From Candidatus Bipolaricaulota bacterium (GTDB taxonomy: Bacteria; Bipolaricaulota; Bipolaricaulia; M55B111): a stretch of DNA of 49,409 nt. Each line of letters starts with the position of its first letter. Position 1 is the stretch's first letter. The stretch covers positions 1 to 49,409 of the forward strand of contig JAGXLB010000005.1 of the NCBI GenBank assembly GCA_018334915.1, in the 5' to 3' direction. The position numbers and the translations under genes were made by a program. The notes beneath the pieces are model-generated. The model did not search any database. It saw nothing but the letters and a program-made list of their open reading frames with translations, and had not been told where the DNA came from. Positions 15,097 to 24,338 of the stretch are shown piece by piece.

Positions 15097-17097
15097 TTAG
15101 GCTATTTCCGCTCCCGGTTCAAGGTCCTTGTCAAGACCGAGCAGGGCTAGCTCTTCTCCCTCGGCCGCAAGTAACATACATTCGGACTTCTCTCCGTGAA
15201 TGGTAGCCGGCTCGAGGTTTGTCAGAACTACTACCTGTCTATCCTCAAGGTCGGAGACGTCGTAATGGTTCTTTAGTCCCGACACGGTTTGAAGCTCGTC
15301 AAACCCAACATCTACCTGTATCCTGTATAGCCGATCTGCACTCGGCATTTCATCTATCTCTACGATCCTGCCAACTCTCATATCTAAAGCGTTGAAGTCC
15401 TCAAAACTTATTCTTTCTTTACTCATTTCCTGACCTACCTCCTTTTGCCTGGTTTTATTTGCGATATTTTTCTCGTACTGCTCTCTTATACCTTCGATAT
15501 CCTGCTTTTCGAGTAAAGGACTGGGCTCTGTAAGTTCCCCTGACGGGGTCCTTCCTATCTCACCCCATCCCGGTTGAGTCAGGTTAAATATCTCGTAAAC
15601 TTCTTTTGCGAATGAAGGTACAAATGGCTCCAGCATTACCGAAATGGCCTTAGCAACTTTCAAGCTGGATAGTACTACTGATATATCTTCCGTCTCCCAG
15701 GGCTTCTCCTCCTGAAAATATCTGTTTCCAAAATTCGCCAGGTCGCAGATTTCTCTCAGGGCTCCAGAAAGTCCTCCCGACTCGATTATCGATTCTACTT
15801 CGTTAACCGTTAGCTCAATTCTTTCGTTCACCTTCTCCGCTACTTCGCCCTCCGGGATGGTTCCGTCAAACCTGGAATAAGCAAAGGAGGTCACCCTGTT
15901 TACAAAATTGCTTACGTTATCTATGAATATATTGTTCACGGCTTTATCCAGCTCGGACCAGGAAAATTCGACGTCCTTCTTCTCCGGCCTCTGAAATATT
16001 AGGTAAAATCTCCAGAATACCGGATCCATCAATTCGGTAGCATCATCAGCAAAGATCCCCACTCCCTTGCTTTTTGAGAAGGACTTTCCTCCCACCCAGT
16101 TCAGGTATTCTCCAGCACTTATCTGGTCCGGAAGGTGGTATCCCTGACCGGAAGCTAAAAGCTGGCCGGGAAAAAGTAGAGTATGGAATGGTATATTGTC
16201 TTTTGCAAGAGTATACACCTGAAAAGCTTCATTCGAAAACCAGTAATCTTCCCAGCTCTCGTCGCTCTCGGTTTTTTCAAAGTATTCTACAGTCGCCGAA
16301 ACGTATCCCAGAGCAGCTTCCGCCCAGACGTAGATTACCTTTTCTTCCGCACCTTCAAATGGAGCAGGTATGCCCCATTCTATGTCTCTGGTAATTGCTC
16401 TGGGCTCCAGACCGTCTTTGATCATCTGATCGGTGAACCTTTTTACGTTGTCCTGCCAGTTATCGTAATTTCGATTTACGTATTCCTCCAGCCTGGGTTG
16501 AAGCTTTTCTAAATCTATAAACCAGTGTCTTGTGCTTTTGAATTCTATGTTATCTCCACCACAGATAGCGCAGTTTGGCTGTATCAGCTCTTCAGGTTCC
16601 AGTAAAGAGCCACAGCTATCACACTGGTTTCCGTGCGCTCCTTCCCCACCACATTCAGGACAGGTTCCTTCTATGAATCTGTCAGCAAGGAATCTCTTAC
16701 AATCGTGACAGTACGCTCTCTCCTCTTTTTTTGATAGTATATATCCCTCGTTATCCATCTGTTTATGTATTTCCTGGACGAATTCTTCGTGGGTCGGGTT
16801 CGTCGTTATAGTGTAATTATCGAACTCGATCCTGAATTCTTTCAGGATACCAACTATCTTCTCGTGTACTTCATTCGCCAGTTCCTCCGGCTCCATATTC
16901 CGTCTTTCTGCTTCGAACTCTATTCTCGTACCATGTGCGTCCGAACCGGAAACGTAAAGCACGGAATGCCCCTTCAGCTTGTAGTAACGAGAAAATACGT
17001 CACCCGACAATAAGGAGGTCTGGATATTTCCCAAATGTGGCATTCCGGACGCATAAGGCCAGGCGCTACAAATTAATACGTTATTTCCTTCGCTCAT
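15097..17097 (-). CDS. metG: Methionyl-tRNA synthetase with C-terminal tRNA-binding domain
   Basis: 666 residues from the ATG at 17097, chosen because AAGGAG sits 10 bases upstream; a GTG at 17130 would only add 11 unlikely residues. The class I motifs are AWPYASGMPHLGN (HIGH variant) and FSKSKG (KMSKS variant). A connective peptide with four CxxC pairs (CHDC, CPEC, CDSC, CAIC) binds two zincs, as in E. coli MetG. The last 105 or so residues (FNALDMRVGRIVEIDEMPSADRLYRIQVDVG) are a Trbp111-type OB fold that binds tRNA and dimerises. It heads the translation cluster, 68 bp ahead of rplU. Confidence 0.96.
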   Translation of the reverse strand: MSEGNNVLICSAWPYASGMPHLGNIQTSLLSGDVFSRYYKLKGHSVLYVSGSDAHGTRIEFEAERRNMEPEELANEVHEKIVGILKEFRIEFDNYTITTNPTHEEFVQEIHKQMDNEGYILSKKEERAYCHDCKRFLADRFIEGTCPECGGEGAHGNQCDSCGSLLEPEELIQPNCAICGGDNIEFKSTRHWFIDLEKLQPRLEEYVNRNYDNWQDNVKRFTDQMIKDGLEPRAITRDIEWGIPAPFEGAEEKVIYVWAEAALGYVSATVEYFEKTESDESWEDYWFSNEAFQVYTLAKDNIPFHTLLFPGQLLASGQGYHLPDQISAGEYLNWVGGKSFSKSKGVGIFADDATELMDPVFWRFYLIFQRPEKKDVEFSWSELDKAVNNIFIDNVSNFVNRVTSFAYSRFDGTIPEGEVAEKVNERIELTVNEVESIIESGGLSGALREICDLANFGNRYFQEEKPWETEDISVVLSSLKVAKAISVMLEPFVPSFAKEVYEIFNLTQPGWGEIGRTPSGELTEPSPLLEKQDIEGIREQYEKNIANKTRQKEVGQEMSKERISFEDFNALDMRVGRIVEIDEMPSADRLYRIQVDVGFDELQTVSGLKNHYDVSDLEDRQVVVLTNLEPATIHGEKSECMLLAAEGEELALLGLDKDLEPGAEIA

Positions 17098-17214
17098 TGG
17101 ATCAAAACTCTCCTTAATAAAAAGGTTCACGAACTATCTGAAGGGAGGTTAATAACTCGTAGATTTTATGACAACGAAGCAATTATTACAAGCCAGCGGA
17201 AAGAGCAGGGGCGC

Positions 17215-18012
17215 CTAATCACGGTTTAGACCCTCCAACCTTCCCTCACCTGAGTATACTGACAGTCGTCCCCCGCGAACGAACCCAACTATTGCGAGTC
17301 CGGCCGTCCTTCCCATTCTAACTGCGAGCGTTGTAGGAGCCGAACGAGATACGACTGTTGAAATAGAGCTCCGTATTGCTTTCAATGCCATCTCCAAGGA
17401 TAGCCTTCCACTGGTCAGTAGAATTAACTCCTCCGGGTCACGGTTGTCCATAACTGATTGCCCTATTACCTTGTCCACGGCATTGTGGCGACCGATGTCT
17501 TCCGCCAGGTAATCTATCCCTTCGGGCCCCGCCAGGGCGGCCGTGTGGGAGCCACCAGTTCTCCTGAAAAGTTTAGCCCTTTTTTGAATCTCTTTCATTA
17601 ACTCGATTAATTGAGAGGTTTCCGGAAAGAACCCCGTCTCAGTTTTTTCTAATTCCAGATCCCGCAGTTTCCCGATTATAGACTTTGCCCCGCCGCAGCT
17701 GGAAGTTAACGCTCTTTTTTTCTTGAAATAGGTTTCCAGATCTATTCCATCAGCCACCACCTTAACCTCAACCAGCTTCTCTTCCGGATCATAGTTTACC
17801 TCACTCACAACTTCCATTCCCTCAATCAACCCTTCGGACCTCAAGTAACCTACGGACAGGGCTCTCTGGTTTTCCGGGCTGCAAAACAGCGTAACCAGGT
17901 TACGATTGTTTACGATCAGGTCCAGGGACGACTCGACCACTACCTCGTCTCTAATCCTGCTAGTATCTCCTTTTTCCCATCTGACTATTTCTATTTCTTC
18001 GAATCTGGCCAA
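17215..18012 (-). CDS. fdhD: Formate dehydrogenase sulfurtransferase FdhD
   Basis: 265 residues from TTG 18012 with GAGGTGAGG upstream. It has the FdhD fold pattern: NRNLVTLFCSPENQRALSVGYLRSEGLI, the active Cys at 106 in TSSCGGAKS, RTGGSHTAAL, EDIGRHNAVDKVIGQ, and TSGRLSLEMALKA ... SRSAPTTLAVRMG. FdhD moves sulfur from IscS to the bis-MGD cofactor of formate dehydrogenase. Only the first Cys of the E. coli CxxC pair is kept; the second position is Ala, a variant known in the family. No formate dehydrogenase gene is in the window, so its client lies elsewhere. Confidence 0.92.
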   Translation of the reverse strand: MARFEEIEIVRWEKGDTSRIRDEVVVESSLDLIVNNRNLVTLFCSPENQRALSVGYLRSEGLIEGMEVVSEVNYDPEEKLVEVKVVADGIDLETYFKKKRALTSSCGGAKSIIGKLRDLELEKTETGFFPETSQLIELMKEIQKRAKLFRRTGGSHTAALAGPEGIDYLAEDIGRHNAVDKVIGQSVMDNRDPEELILLTSGRLSLEMALKAIRSSISTVVSRSAPTTLAVRMGRTAGLAIVGFVRGGRLSVYSGEGRLEGLNRD

Positions 18013-18135
18013 CTTTACCTCACCTCAGGCTGAATTGAAGGACCTCTCCGTTGAACTTAAGTTTACCGAAATCGACCGCCTATTCCCATCCGGAGATGAA
18101 AAATAGCGAGAAATAAAGAACGCAAATAAGTGGTT

Positions 18136-18164
18136 TTGCCCTTCCTACTGCTTTTGGGTAGAAT
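18136..18164 (+). promoter_or_regulatory. Candidate promoter of PEGA-barrel gene
   Basis: TTGCCC (18136-18141), 17-bp spacer, TAGAAT (18159-18164). It lies 41 bp before the GTG start at 18206 and within the divergent gap with fdhD. Confidence 0.5.
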
Positions 18165-18205
18165 TTATGATAAACGACGAACCGAACCTAATCAGGGAGG
18201 TATTA

Positions 18206-19909
18206 GTGAACAAAAGACTCCATACTACTTTAATCGTTATTCTAACCCTCTTTTTTTTCGTTTCACCGGGAGGAGCCAAGGACAGGGAGTCCGCACCCAA
18301 TGGGATAATTGTAAAACCACCCAAACCCTCCGGCCCAGAAGTAAATCTCGAACTAAACAGACCCCGTTATCGTCCCGGAAGCGAAGTAGAAATGGAATTG
18401 AATCTCAATAAACGAGCCTATCTCTACCTTTACAATATAGATACCGAGGGTAAAGTTAATCTGCTTTTTCCCAATAAATACGAGAAATCCAACCACCTTG
18501 GTCCTGGTAAGGTGTCCCTACCTGGAAAAGGTTATAGTTTTATTGCCGGGGGAAAAGAAGGAACCGAGTACCTGGGGGCTATCGCCAGCACCCAACCGCT
18601 GGAACTCTTTACTTCTATAAACCAGGAAAAATTTGAGAATAACCCCTTTCCCCGTCTCTCCCAGGATGCTCAGTCTTTTGCTCTTTCCGGAAAAGAAAAA
18701 ATATCGTCGGAAGTATCTCCGAAGGATTGGGCAATCTCCTGGACCAGGATACCTATCACAGAGAAACTATCCGAAATTTCAGTTTTCTCCCATCCAGCCA
18801 ATGCCAAGGTCTATGTTGACGAACAATTTATCGGCAGGACACCCGTAAATGTTTCGGTAGAGCCGGGTAATAGAGAGGTAAATCTCCAACGAACGAACTA
18901 CGAGGACTGGTCCGATACCGTCTTCGTTAAGCCCTATAGACAAAAAAGAATCGAACCAGAACTTCAACCAATATCGATAACCCGGCTAACTGTAAACTCA
19001 ACCCCGTCAGGGGCGGATGTCTACGTGGACGGAAAGTTCCACGGGCGAACTCCGGTCAGTTTTTTCGCGGAAAGCGGCAACAGGAGGGTCAGGATTAGTA
19101 AACAGGGATACGAGACCTGGGAAGAAGTTATAGAAGTCCAGCCATATCTTAGCAGGAACTTAGGAGTAAACCTTCCAGAAATTCAGTTTTCCCGTGTTTC
19201 AGTAGAATCAACCCCTCCAGGAGCCAGCATCTTCGTCAGCGGAGAATACAGAGGGACTACTCCGGCTGATCTTAAGCTTCCCGCTGATAAACCGCTGGAG
19301 ATAGTCCTGAGCAAGAAAGGCTATGAGAAGTGGGAACGAGACTTCGTTCTGACTCCACAGCGAAAAGAGAACATTAACGTTAATTTACGGACTTCGGGGG
19401 CAAAAGGGTTTAAGACCCGGGCCGGTAATCCGGAGTTAGGCCTGGGAATCAACGGGGGAGGAATATTTGGATACGCTTTTTCGCTCGGGTCTGAAATAGA
19501 GGTAAACAACTTCGTGTTTGGTGGTTCCTTCCGATCGACAGGCAATCCGGAAGTACCACAGGAAATCAACTGGGTGTCAGGATCCTGGAAAGGGTCAGAG
19601 ATCCTGAATTACGGTCCCGAATGGGAAGGAAATTTTGGGTACAAACTGGATTTATTTCCCGGGATTTACCTGAGAGCAGGTTCCGGTCTCGCCCTCCAGC
19701 CGAAAGTCCATCTTGAATCTCTAGAAGGTCAAACCAGCAGCTTCAGCGCTATCAGATCGATGATTGAGATAAAAAGAAATGCCCGGCTCGAGGTTGTCCC
19801 CTATTTAACAATTCACACCGGTATAGGGTTACACACTAACCGATACTCGATAGACTTAATTTTTCACAATCGCCGCGGCCCAATCCTCAATTTCGGACTC
19901 AAATTTTAA
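18206..19909 (+). CDS. Exported DUF4384-PEGA(x3)-beta-barrel protein
   Basis: 567 residues from GTG 18206, preferred over ATG 18167 because GGGAGG lies 5 bases upstream and it gives a clean signal peptide (NKRLHTTLIVILTLFFFVSPGGA). Residues about 45-140 look like DUF4384 (AYLYLYNIDTEGKVNLLFPNKY). Three PEGA domains follow (about 193-250, 261-320, 331-390), each with V-x-S-x-P-x-G-A-x-V/I-x-V ... G-x-TP pattern. The last 165 residues (from about 400) have alternating aromatic/polar strands and end in Phe, as outer-membrane barrels do. PEGA domains often bind surface polymers or glycans. Function unknown; envelope location inferred. Confidence 0.75.
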   Translation: MNKRLHTTLIVILTLFFFVSPGGAKDRESAPNGIIVKPPKPSGPEVNLELNRPRYRPGSEVEMELNLNKRAYLYLYNIDTEGKVNLLFPNKYEKSNHLGPGKVSLPGKGYSFIAGGKEGTEYLGAIASTQPLELFTSINQEKFENNPFPRLSQDAQSFALSGKEKISSEVSPKDWAISWTRIPITEKLSEISVFSHPANAKVYVDEQFIGRTPVNVSVEPGNREVNLQRTNYEDWSDTVFVKPYRQKRIEPELQPISITRLTVNSTPSGADVYVDGKFHGRTPVSFFAESGNRRVRISKQGYETWEEVIEVQPYLSRNLGVNLPEIQFSRVSVESTPPGASIFVSGEYRGTTPADLKLPADKPLEIVLSKKGYEKWERDFVLTPQRKENINVNLRTSGAKGFKTRAGNPELGLGINGGGIFGYAFSLGSEIEVNNFVFGGSFRSTGNPEVPQEINWVSGSWKGSEILNYGPEWEGNFGYKLDLFPGIYLRAGSGLALQPKVHLESLEGQTSSFSAIRSMIEIKRNARLEVVPYLTIHTGIGLHTNRYSIDLIFHNRRGPILNFGLKF

Positions 19910-19925
19910 CGTTACTGGTGTGTGA

Positions 19926-21755
19926 TTATTCCTCTTTTCTCTCATACATCCTGTTGTCCGCTCTTTTCAGGGCATCTTCGATATTTCGGTCTTCCGGTGA
20001 ATCCCAGACGGCAGTTCCTACAGTGAGATCAAGTTCCTCGTCAATAAGGTCCGAACGTTTATTCCATCTTTTGACTTCCTTTTCTATTCGTTCGATGATG
20101 CTTTCCATGTTGTTTTCAAATTCGGGAATAAAAATTAAGAACTCGTCTCCCCCGTACCTGACAATAGTATCCGCCCCTCTCACCGTATCCGACAAAACAC
20201 CAGAGACTCCCCTCAGCACCTTGTCTCCGACCAGGTGAGAATAGTTATCGTTGATCCGTTTAAAATCGTCCAGGTCAACCATCAACAAAGCGACGGCTCC
20301 TCCGTACCTTTTTACCCTCTCTTCTTCTTTCTGCAAAATTTTTTTAAGAAACCTTCGATTGTACAGACCCGTCAGCGGATCCCGGATAGCTTGTTCTTTT
20401 AACTCCTCCTCCAGCCCGACTCTCTTTAGTTCCCCCAGGAGATGGTCCGCCAGTATTTCTACCAGTTCCACGTCCTCCTCGTTAAACGCACCTACTTTCG
20501 TCGAGACAACTTGCATAACAGCCATATCGCCAATGGGGACGCTGATGAAACTGTGGAAATCCTCGTTCGTCGGCCTGGCATCGTCACGTCTCTGGACGTC
20601 ATCCCCCCATATAGTTTCTTCTCGCTCTGCAGTCACTCCCCCAATTCCTTCACCTACCTGTCCGGTTTTGGTATCATCGGGGTCAATCTCGGACGAAGCC
20701 GCTCGGGGGACTAGCCTGTCGCCTTCAATCCTGTCGATAGAACAAAGTTCGAACTCCAGGATATCATGAGCAGTTTCAACTGCCGTTTCGAATAACTCTT
20801 CTTCAGTTTTACAGATTTGTGTCCTGTCAACTGCTCTGTGTAGCCCTCTCAACTTACTCCTCGATTCTTCCAGCCGGTTCATTCTTTCCAGCCCTCTCAG
20901 AGCTACATCCACTTCAGAAGTTAATATAGTGATCATTTCCCTGTCTTGTACGGTAAAGGCGTCGAGTTTGTCGTCCTCAATATTCAGCACACCGTAGGCT
21001 TTCCCCTCCAGGGAAATTGGAACCGCAAACTCAGACCTCGTCTCAGAATCGGGAGTAGCGGGAATATAACGCCGGTCCTCTTCTACATCGGGAACGTAAA
21101 TTGGTCGGTTCTGTTTAAACGCCATAACAGCAATGGACGGTTGGTCAAGAGAAAGTACTCTCCCCCTGGCTTCCGCTTGACTTTTTCGCCCTACGACTAT
21201 CTGTAGCTTTTCCTCTTTACCTTCCAGTATACTGGTGTTATCGAAACCAAATACCCCCTCTATTCCGTCAAGAATTAACCTATAAAGTTCGTCCTTATCC
21301 TCCGCCAGTACCAATTCTCGCGATATTCGGTCTACAGCTTTAAGTCTTCTTTCCGTCTTTTTCTGCTTGGAAATATCCGATATCGAGGCTACACTTTTCT
21401 CAGTTCCCGGGATCATGTCCATATTTAAGAGTACTTCTTTTACGTTATCGTACCTATCTACGAAGCGGGTCTCATACCTGTTCGGGGCTTCTTCACCCTC
21501 CTCCCTCCTCCTGCTATGGTAATCCTTCATCATGGGTAACTTTTCTTCACTAAAGAACTCCGTCCAGCTCTTTTGCCCTTCTATTTCACTCTTTTTATAT
21601 CCCGATAAGTCTTCAAATTCTTTGTTGGCGGCCGAAATAGTGTTATCGCTTTCAATGATGATTGTGGCGGTGCCGGTATTTTCAAATACAGTAGAATATT
21701 TCAGCTCGGCCTGCTGCAGCGAGGTAGTCCGAAATTTTTGTCTCTCAGGTTTCAT
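19926..21755 (-). CDS. Diguanylate cyclase, PAS-GAF-GAF-GGDEF
   Basis: 609 residues, cytoplasmic, no membrane helix. The order is PAS (about 18-125, with a PAC-like RYETRFVDRYDNVKEVLLNM), GAF 1 (about 150-295), GAF 2 (about 310-455) and GGDEF (about 455-605). The active site is RYGGDEF with GGDEF at 535-539, intact, preceded by RGAD at 526-529, the RxxD inhibitory site at the right distance, so product feedback by c-di-GMP is expected. It makes c-di-GMP from GTP in response to unknown ligands of the sensor domains. It converges with the PEGA-barrel gene. No EAL or PilZ protein is in the window, and the GT2 synthase lacks PilZ. Confidence 0.93.
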   Translation of the reverse strand: MKPERQKFRTTSLQQAELKYSTVFENTGTATIIIESDNTISAANKEFEDLSGYKKSEIEGQKSWTEFFSEEKLPMMKDYHSRRREEGEEAPNRYETRFVDRYDNVKEVLLNMDMIPGTEKSVASISDISKQKKTERRLKAVDRISRELVLAEDKDELYRLILDGIEGVFGFDNTSILEGKEEKLQIVVGRKSQAEARGRVLSLDQPSIAVMAFKQNRPIYVPDVEEDRRYIPATPDSETRSEFAVPISLEGKAYGVLNIEDDKLDAFTVQDREMITILTSEVDVALRGLERMNRLEESRSKLRGLHRAVDRTQICKTEEELFETAVETAHDILEFELCSIDRIEGDRLVPRAASSEIDPDDTKTGQVGEGIGGVTAEREETIWGDDVQRRDDARPTNEDFHSFISVPIGDMAVMQVVSTKVGAFNEEDVELVEILADHLLGELKRVGLEEELKEQAIRDPLTGLYNRRFLKKILQKEEERVKRYGGAVALLMVDLDDFKRINDNYSHLVGDKVLRGVSGVLSDTVRGADTIVRYGGDEFLIFIPEFENNMESIIERIEKEVKRWNKRSDLIDEELDLTVGTAVWDSPEDRNIEDALKRADNRMYERKEE

Positions 21756-21788
21756 AATTTTTAACTCCAGTACTTCAGGTAGTTGACG

Positions 21789-22139
21789 TTAGATTTCCCG
21801 AATTATTTCCACTTCGGCACTACGAGTAAACCTCAGAGCCGAGGGCTTCTGAACTGATACTTTCGTTCTAACGACTCCATCGTAAGCCAGGGAGATCTTC
21901 GCGATTTCTTCGGCCAGAGATTCGATCAACTGGAACCCGGAATCGACCGCCATTTCGTATATCTCGTTCTTCAGTTTGCTATAATCTATGGTATCGCTTA
22001 ATTCATCCGTTTTGCCCGCTTCGGTAACGTCTGTGAACAGGGTTACGTTAACGACAACCTCCTGACTGGATTCCTTTTCGTACTCCTCAGTGCCGATAAT
22101 CGTCCTTATGGATAAGTCGTTAATCTTTATCTTATCCAT
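21789..22139 (-). CDS. folB: Dihydroneopterin aldolase
   Basis: 116 residues: DKIKINDLSIRTIIGTEEYEKESSQEVVVNVTLFTD, DTIDYSKLKNEIYEMA, FQLIESLAEEIAKISLAYDGV and VSVQKPSALRFTRSAEVEI match FolB, including the catalytic Glu and the K-P-x-A signature. It cleaves dihydroneopterin to the hydroxymethyl pterin in folate synthesis. Its ATG directly abuts the stop of the SDR gene, whose last codons contain the GGAGGG RBS, so the two are coupled. No folP, folK or folA is nearby. Confidence 0.92.
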   Translation of the reverse strand: MDKIKINDLSIRTIIGTEEYEKESSQEVVVNVTLFTDVTEAGKTDELSDTIDYSKLKNEIYEMAVDSGFQLIESLAEEIAKISLAYDGVVRTKVSVQKPSALRFTRSAEVEIIREI

Positions 22140-22871
22140 TCAGCCCTCCAGTTCGTGAAGGAGGTTCCTGCCCCCGTCTACGTAAAGAATTTGTCCGGTT
22201 ACGAAACTCGATTTAAGGAGGTAGACAACCGCTCTAGCTACTTCTTCCTCTTCGCCGTGTTTTTTCAGGGGGACTCTGTCCATTCGTTCTTTTAGGTATT
22301 CTTCGTCAAGTCCTGGTGGAGGAGTTATCAACCCTGGGGCAACTCCAGTAACGGTAAACTCCGGGGCGAATTTCAAAGCCATCATTTTTGTCATCCTCGC
22401 CAGCAATACTTTGCTGAAATAATACCCGGCGTGATCCCAGTCATACCCGGCCACTCTTGTATCCAGCAGGTTAACAATTTTTCCCCGGTCGGATCTCTTT
22501 AAAAAAGACCTTGCTAGATAAAAAGGGGCCCAGGAATTGATTCTAATGTTACTTACCAGCTCTTTGAACTCAAGCTCTTCCAGGTCACCGGAGGGAAATA
22601 CGGCGGCGTTATTAACCAGATAATCTATTTTACCGGCTTTTTCAGCTGCCTCAGGTATCACTCTATCCAGGTCGGATTTTTTCCTCAGGTCCGCCTGTAA
22701 CAGGGGCGCCTCAACTTCAAGTTCTAGCAATCTGTCATGGAGTTCCTTGGCTTCTTCTTCAGAAGATCTGTAGTGTATTACTACATTCACTCCCTCATCA
22801 GCGAGAGTAACGGCTATTTTCCGGCCGATCCGTCTTGCAGCCCCCGTGATTAATGCCGTATCTTCATTCAA
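22140..22871 (-). CDS. SDR oxidoreductase, pteridine reductase / FolM-like
   Basis: 243 residues, Rossmann SDR. The nucleotide motif is TGAARRIG (TGxxxRxG, the arginine form typical of NADPH-using pteridine reductases) with IHYRSSEEEA after beta-2, NNAA at about 87-90, and the catalytic YYFSK. The C-terminal TGQILYVDGGRNL is standard. The TGxxxRIG plus HYRSS combination and coupling to folB argue for reduction of dihydropterin or dihydrofolate, as in PTR1 or FolM, rather than fatty acid synthesis. A generic 3-oxoacyl-ACP reductase is the main alternative. Start is TTG 22871 with GAGGAG upstream. Confidence 0.8.
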   Translation of the reverse strand: MNEDTALITGAARRIGRKIAVTLADEGVNVVIHYRSSEEEAKELHDRLLELEVEAPLLQADLRKKSDLDRVIPEAAEKAGKIDYLVNNAAVFPSGDLEELEFKELVSNIRINSWAPFYLARSFLKRSDRGKIVNLLDTRVAGYDWDHAGYYFSKVLLARMTKMMALKFAPEFTVTGVAPGLITPPPGLDEEYLKERMDRVPLKKHGEEEEVARAVVYLLKSSFVTGQILYVDGGRNLLHELEG

Positions 22872-22956
22872 TTATATCTACTCCTCAGATAACCGCCCCA
22901 GTAACTTAATTCCCACAAAGATATTGTACCTCTCCTGCTAACCGGATTGTCACCCT

Positions 22957-24159
22957 TCAACCGATCATTCCTACAAGATCTTCCCTACTAAAGTTTTCTT
23001 CACTCTTTATCAGGTCTCTCGCATCCCCCTTTGCTCCCCAAACTCCAAGCAATAATACACCCCTAACTTTTCCGTCTTTGGAGAGATAGTATCCGACACC
23101 TTTTTTTCCTTTTTTCTTCCAATCGATAAAGTTATCAAGCTCCGAACGCACGTCTCCTACGGCCTCAAATCCGAAATCGAACAGGTCCGAGAAAAAGTAG
23201 GGGACGTAATCGTAAAGCTTGCTGGCACCTGCCATATTCTCTCCCGCCACCTCTCCCTGGCTCTTAGCGTTATCCCAGTGTTCTACCCGTGTACTTTCAT
23301 CCAGAGCGGAAAACGGGAAGTAGGTGTTATCTCCGGCCGCGTAGATGTCGGGTTCTGAGGTCTGAAGTGTGGCGTCAACTTCTACTCCATCGTACACTTC
23401 CAGCCCGGCAGTCTTTGCCAGCTCGACCTCGGGTGAAATCCCGATACCGGCGACCAGCAGGTCCCCCTGGAGAAGTCTTCCCTCCTCAGTTTTCACCTCT
23501 AACCCATCCGAATTTTTCCTTATTCTGGTGGGTTTATCCCCTTTAACCACGCTTACCCCACGGTCTTCGTAGTCCCCCTGGATAATAGCTGCTAATTCCT
23601 TTGGCAACACCCGCTCCAGCAAAAAATCTTCGGGGAAAATCATGGAGACTTCGATATCATTCAAATTGAGACCGGCTGTAATTTCCGAGCCAATAAAACC
23701 GCCACCTATCACTATTGCCCGACTTGCTTCATTCAATTGCCCCCTTAGTAACTGGTAATTGTCCAGATATCTATAGTAGTTAACTTCGTCGAGTTGCCCA
23801 CCGGGAATATCTAGCGTTCTCGGAGAGCCTCCTGTGGCAAGCAACAATTTTCCGTATTTATAACTTTTACCCTGGTCATCGGTGACCTGATTTTTATCGG
23901 GATCGACTTCCGTTATTTCAGTACCCAGCTCGAGTTCGACCCCTCGCTCCGTGTAATATTTTTCGTCTTCTATTTTTATTTCTTCTACTGTTTTATCACC
24001 CAGCAGCAACTCCTTAGAGAGCGGCGGTCTGTTGTAGGGAACCTGTTCTTCCTTACCAACCAGCAATATTGAACCCTCTTGGTCCTCTTTCCTGACACCT
24101 TTTATTGCGGAAGATCCTGCACGGCCAGCCCCAACGATCACGTAATCATATTTTTTCAT
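22957..24159 (-). CDS. FAD/NAD(P)-dependent ferredoxin-reductase-like oxidoreductase
   Basis: 400 residues from ATG 24159, preferred because GGAGG lies 6 bases upstream; an ATG at 24180 overlaps that RBS. Two dinucleotide folds are seen: FAD site VIVGAGRAGSSA at the start, NAD site IVIGGGFIGSEI at about 158, and TSEPDIYAAGDNTYFP for the flavin. YNRPPLSKELL is typical of rhodocoxin/putidaredoxin reductases and apoptosis-inducing-factor-like enzymes. The C-terminal domain ends with a KVRGVLLLGVWG stretch. There is no redox-active CxxC, so electrons pass directly to a ferredoxin or rubredoxin, partner unknown. Confidence 0.85.
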   Translation of the reverse strand: MKKYDYVIVGAGRAGSSAIKGVRKEDQEGSILLVGKEEQVPYNRPPLSKELLLGDKTVEEIKIEDEKYYTERGVELELGTEITEVDPDKNQVTDDQGKSYKYGKLLLATGGSPRTLDIPGGQLDEVNYYRYLDNYQLLRGQLNEASRAIVIGGGFIGSEITAGLNLNDIEVSMIFPEDFLLERVLPKELAAIIQGDYEDRGVSVVKGDKPTRIRKNSDGLEVKTEEGRLLQGDLLVAGIGISPEVELAKTAGLEVYDGVEVDATLQTSEPDIYAAGDNTYFPFSALDESTRVEHWDNAKSQGEVAGENMAGASKLYDYVPYFFSDLFDFGFEAVGDVRSELDNFIDWKKKGKKGVGYYLSKDGKVRGVLLLGVWGAKGDARDLIKSEENFSREDLVGMIG

Positions 24160-24338
24160 ATCTTTACCTCCTTCCTTCATTTACAGGCCAGAACAGTAAA
24201 AATTTAACGTGAGATAATAAAAGCTCAATAAAATATAACCCAGAATTGACCCCGCTAATTCCAGTTACACAATGATTTTAGGATAAATCAGGGGAGTCTG
24301 GCAAACTAGCGTGAGGATGAAGTTTTTCCAGCTTGATA

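Noticed and set aside
20251-20769. 172-residue plus-strand frame opposite the diguanylate cyclase
   Set aside because: Serine-rich antisense shadow of a well-conserved PAS-GAF-GGDEF gene, with no RBS or recognisable domain.
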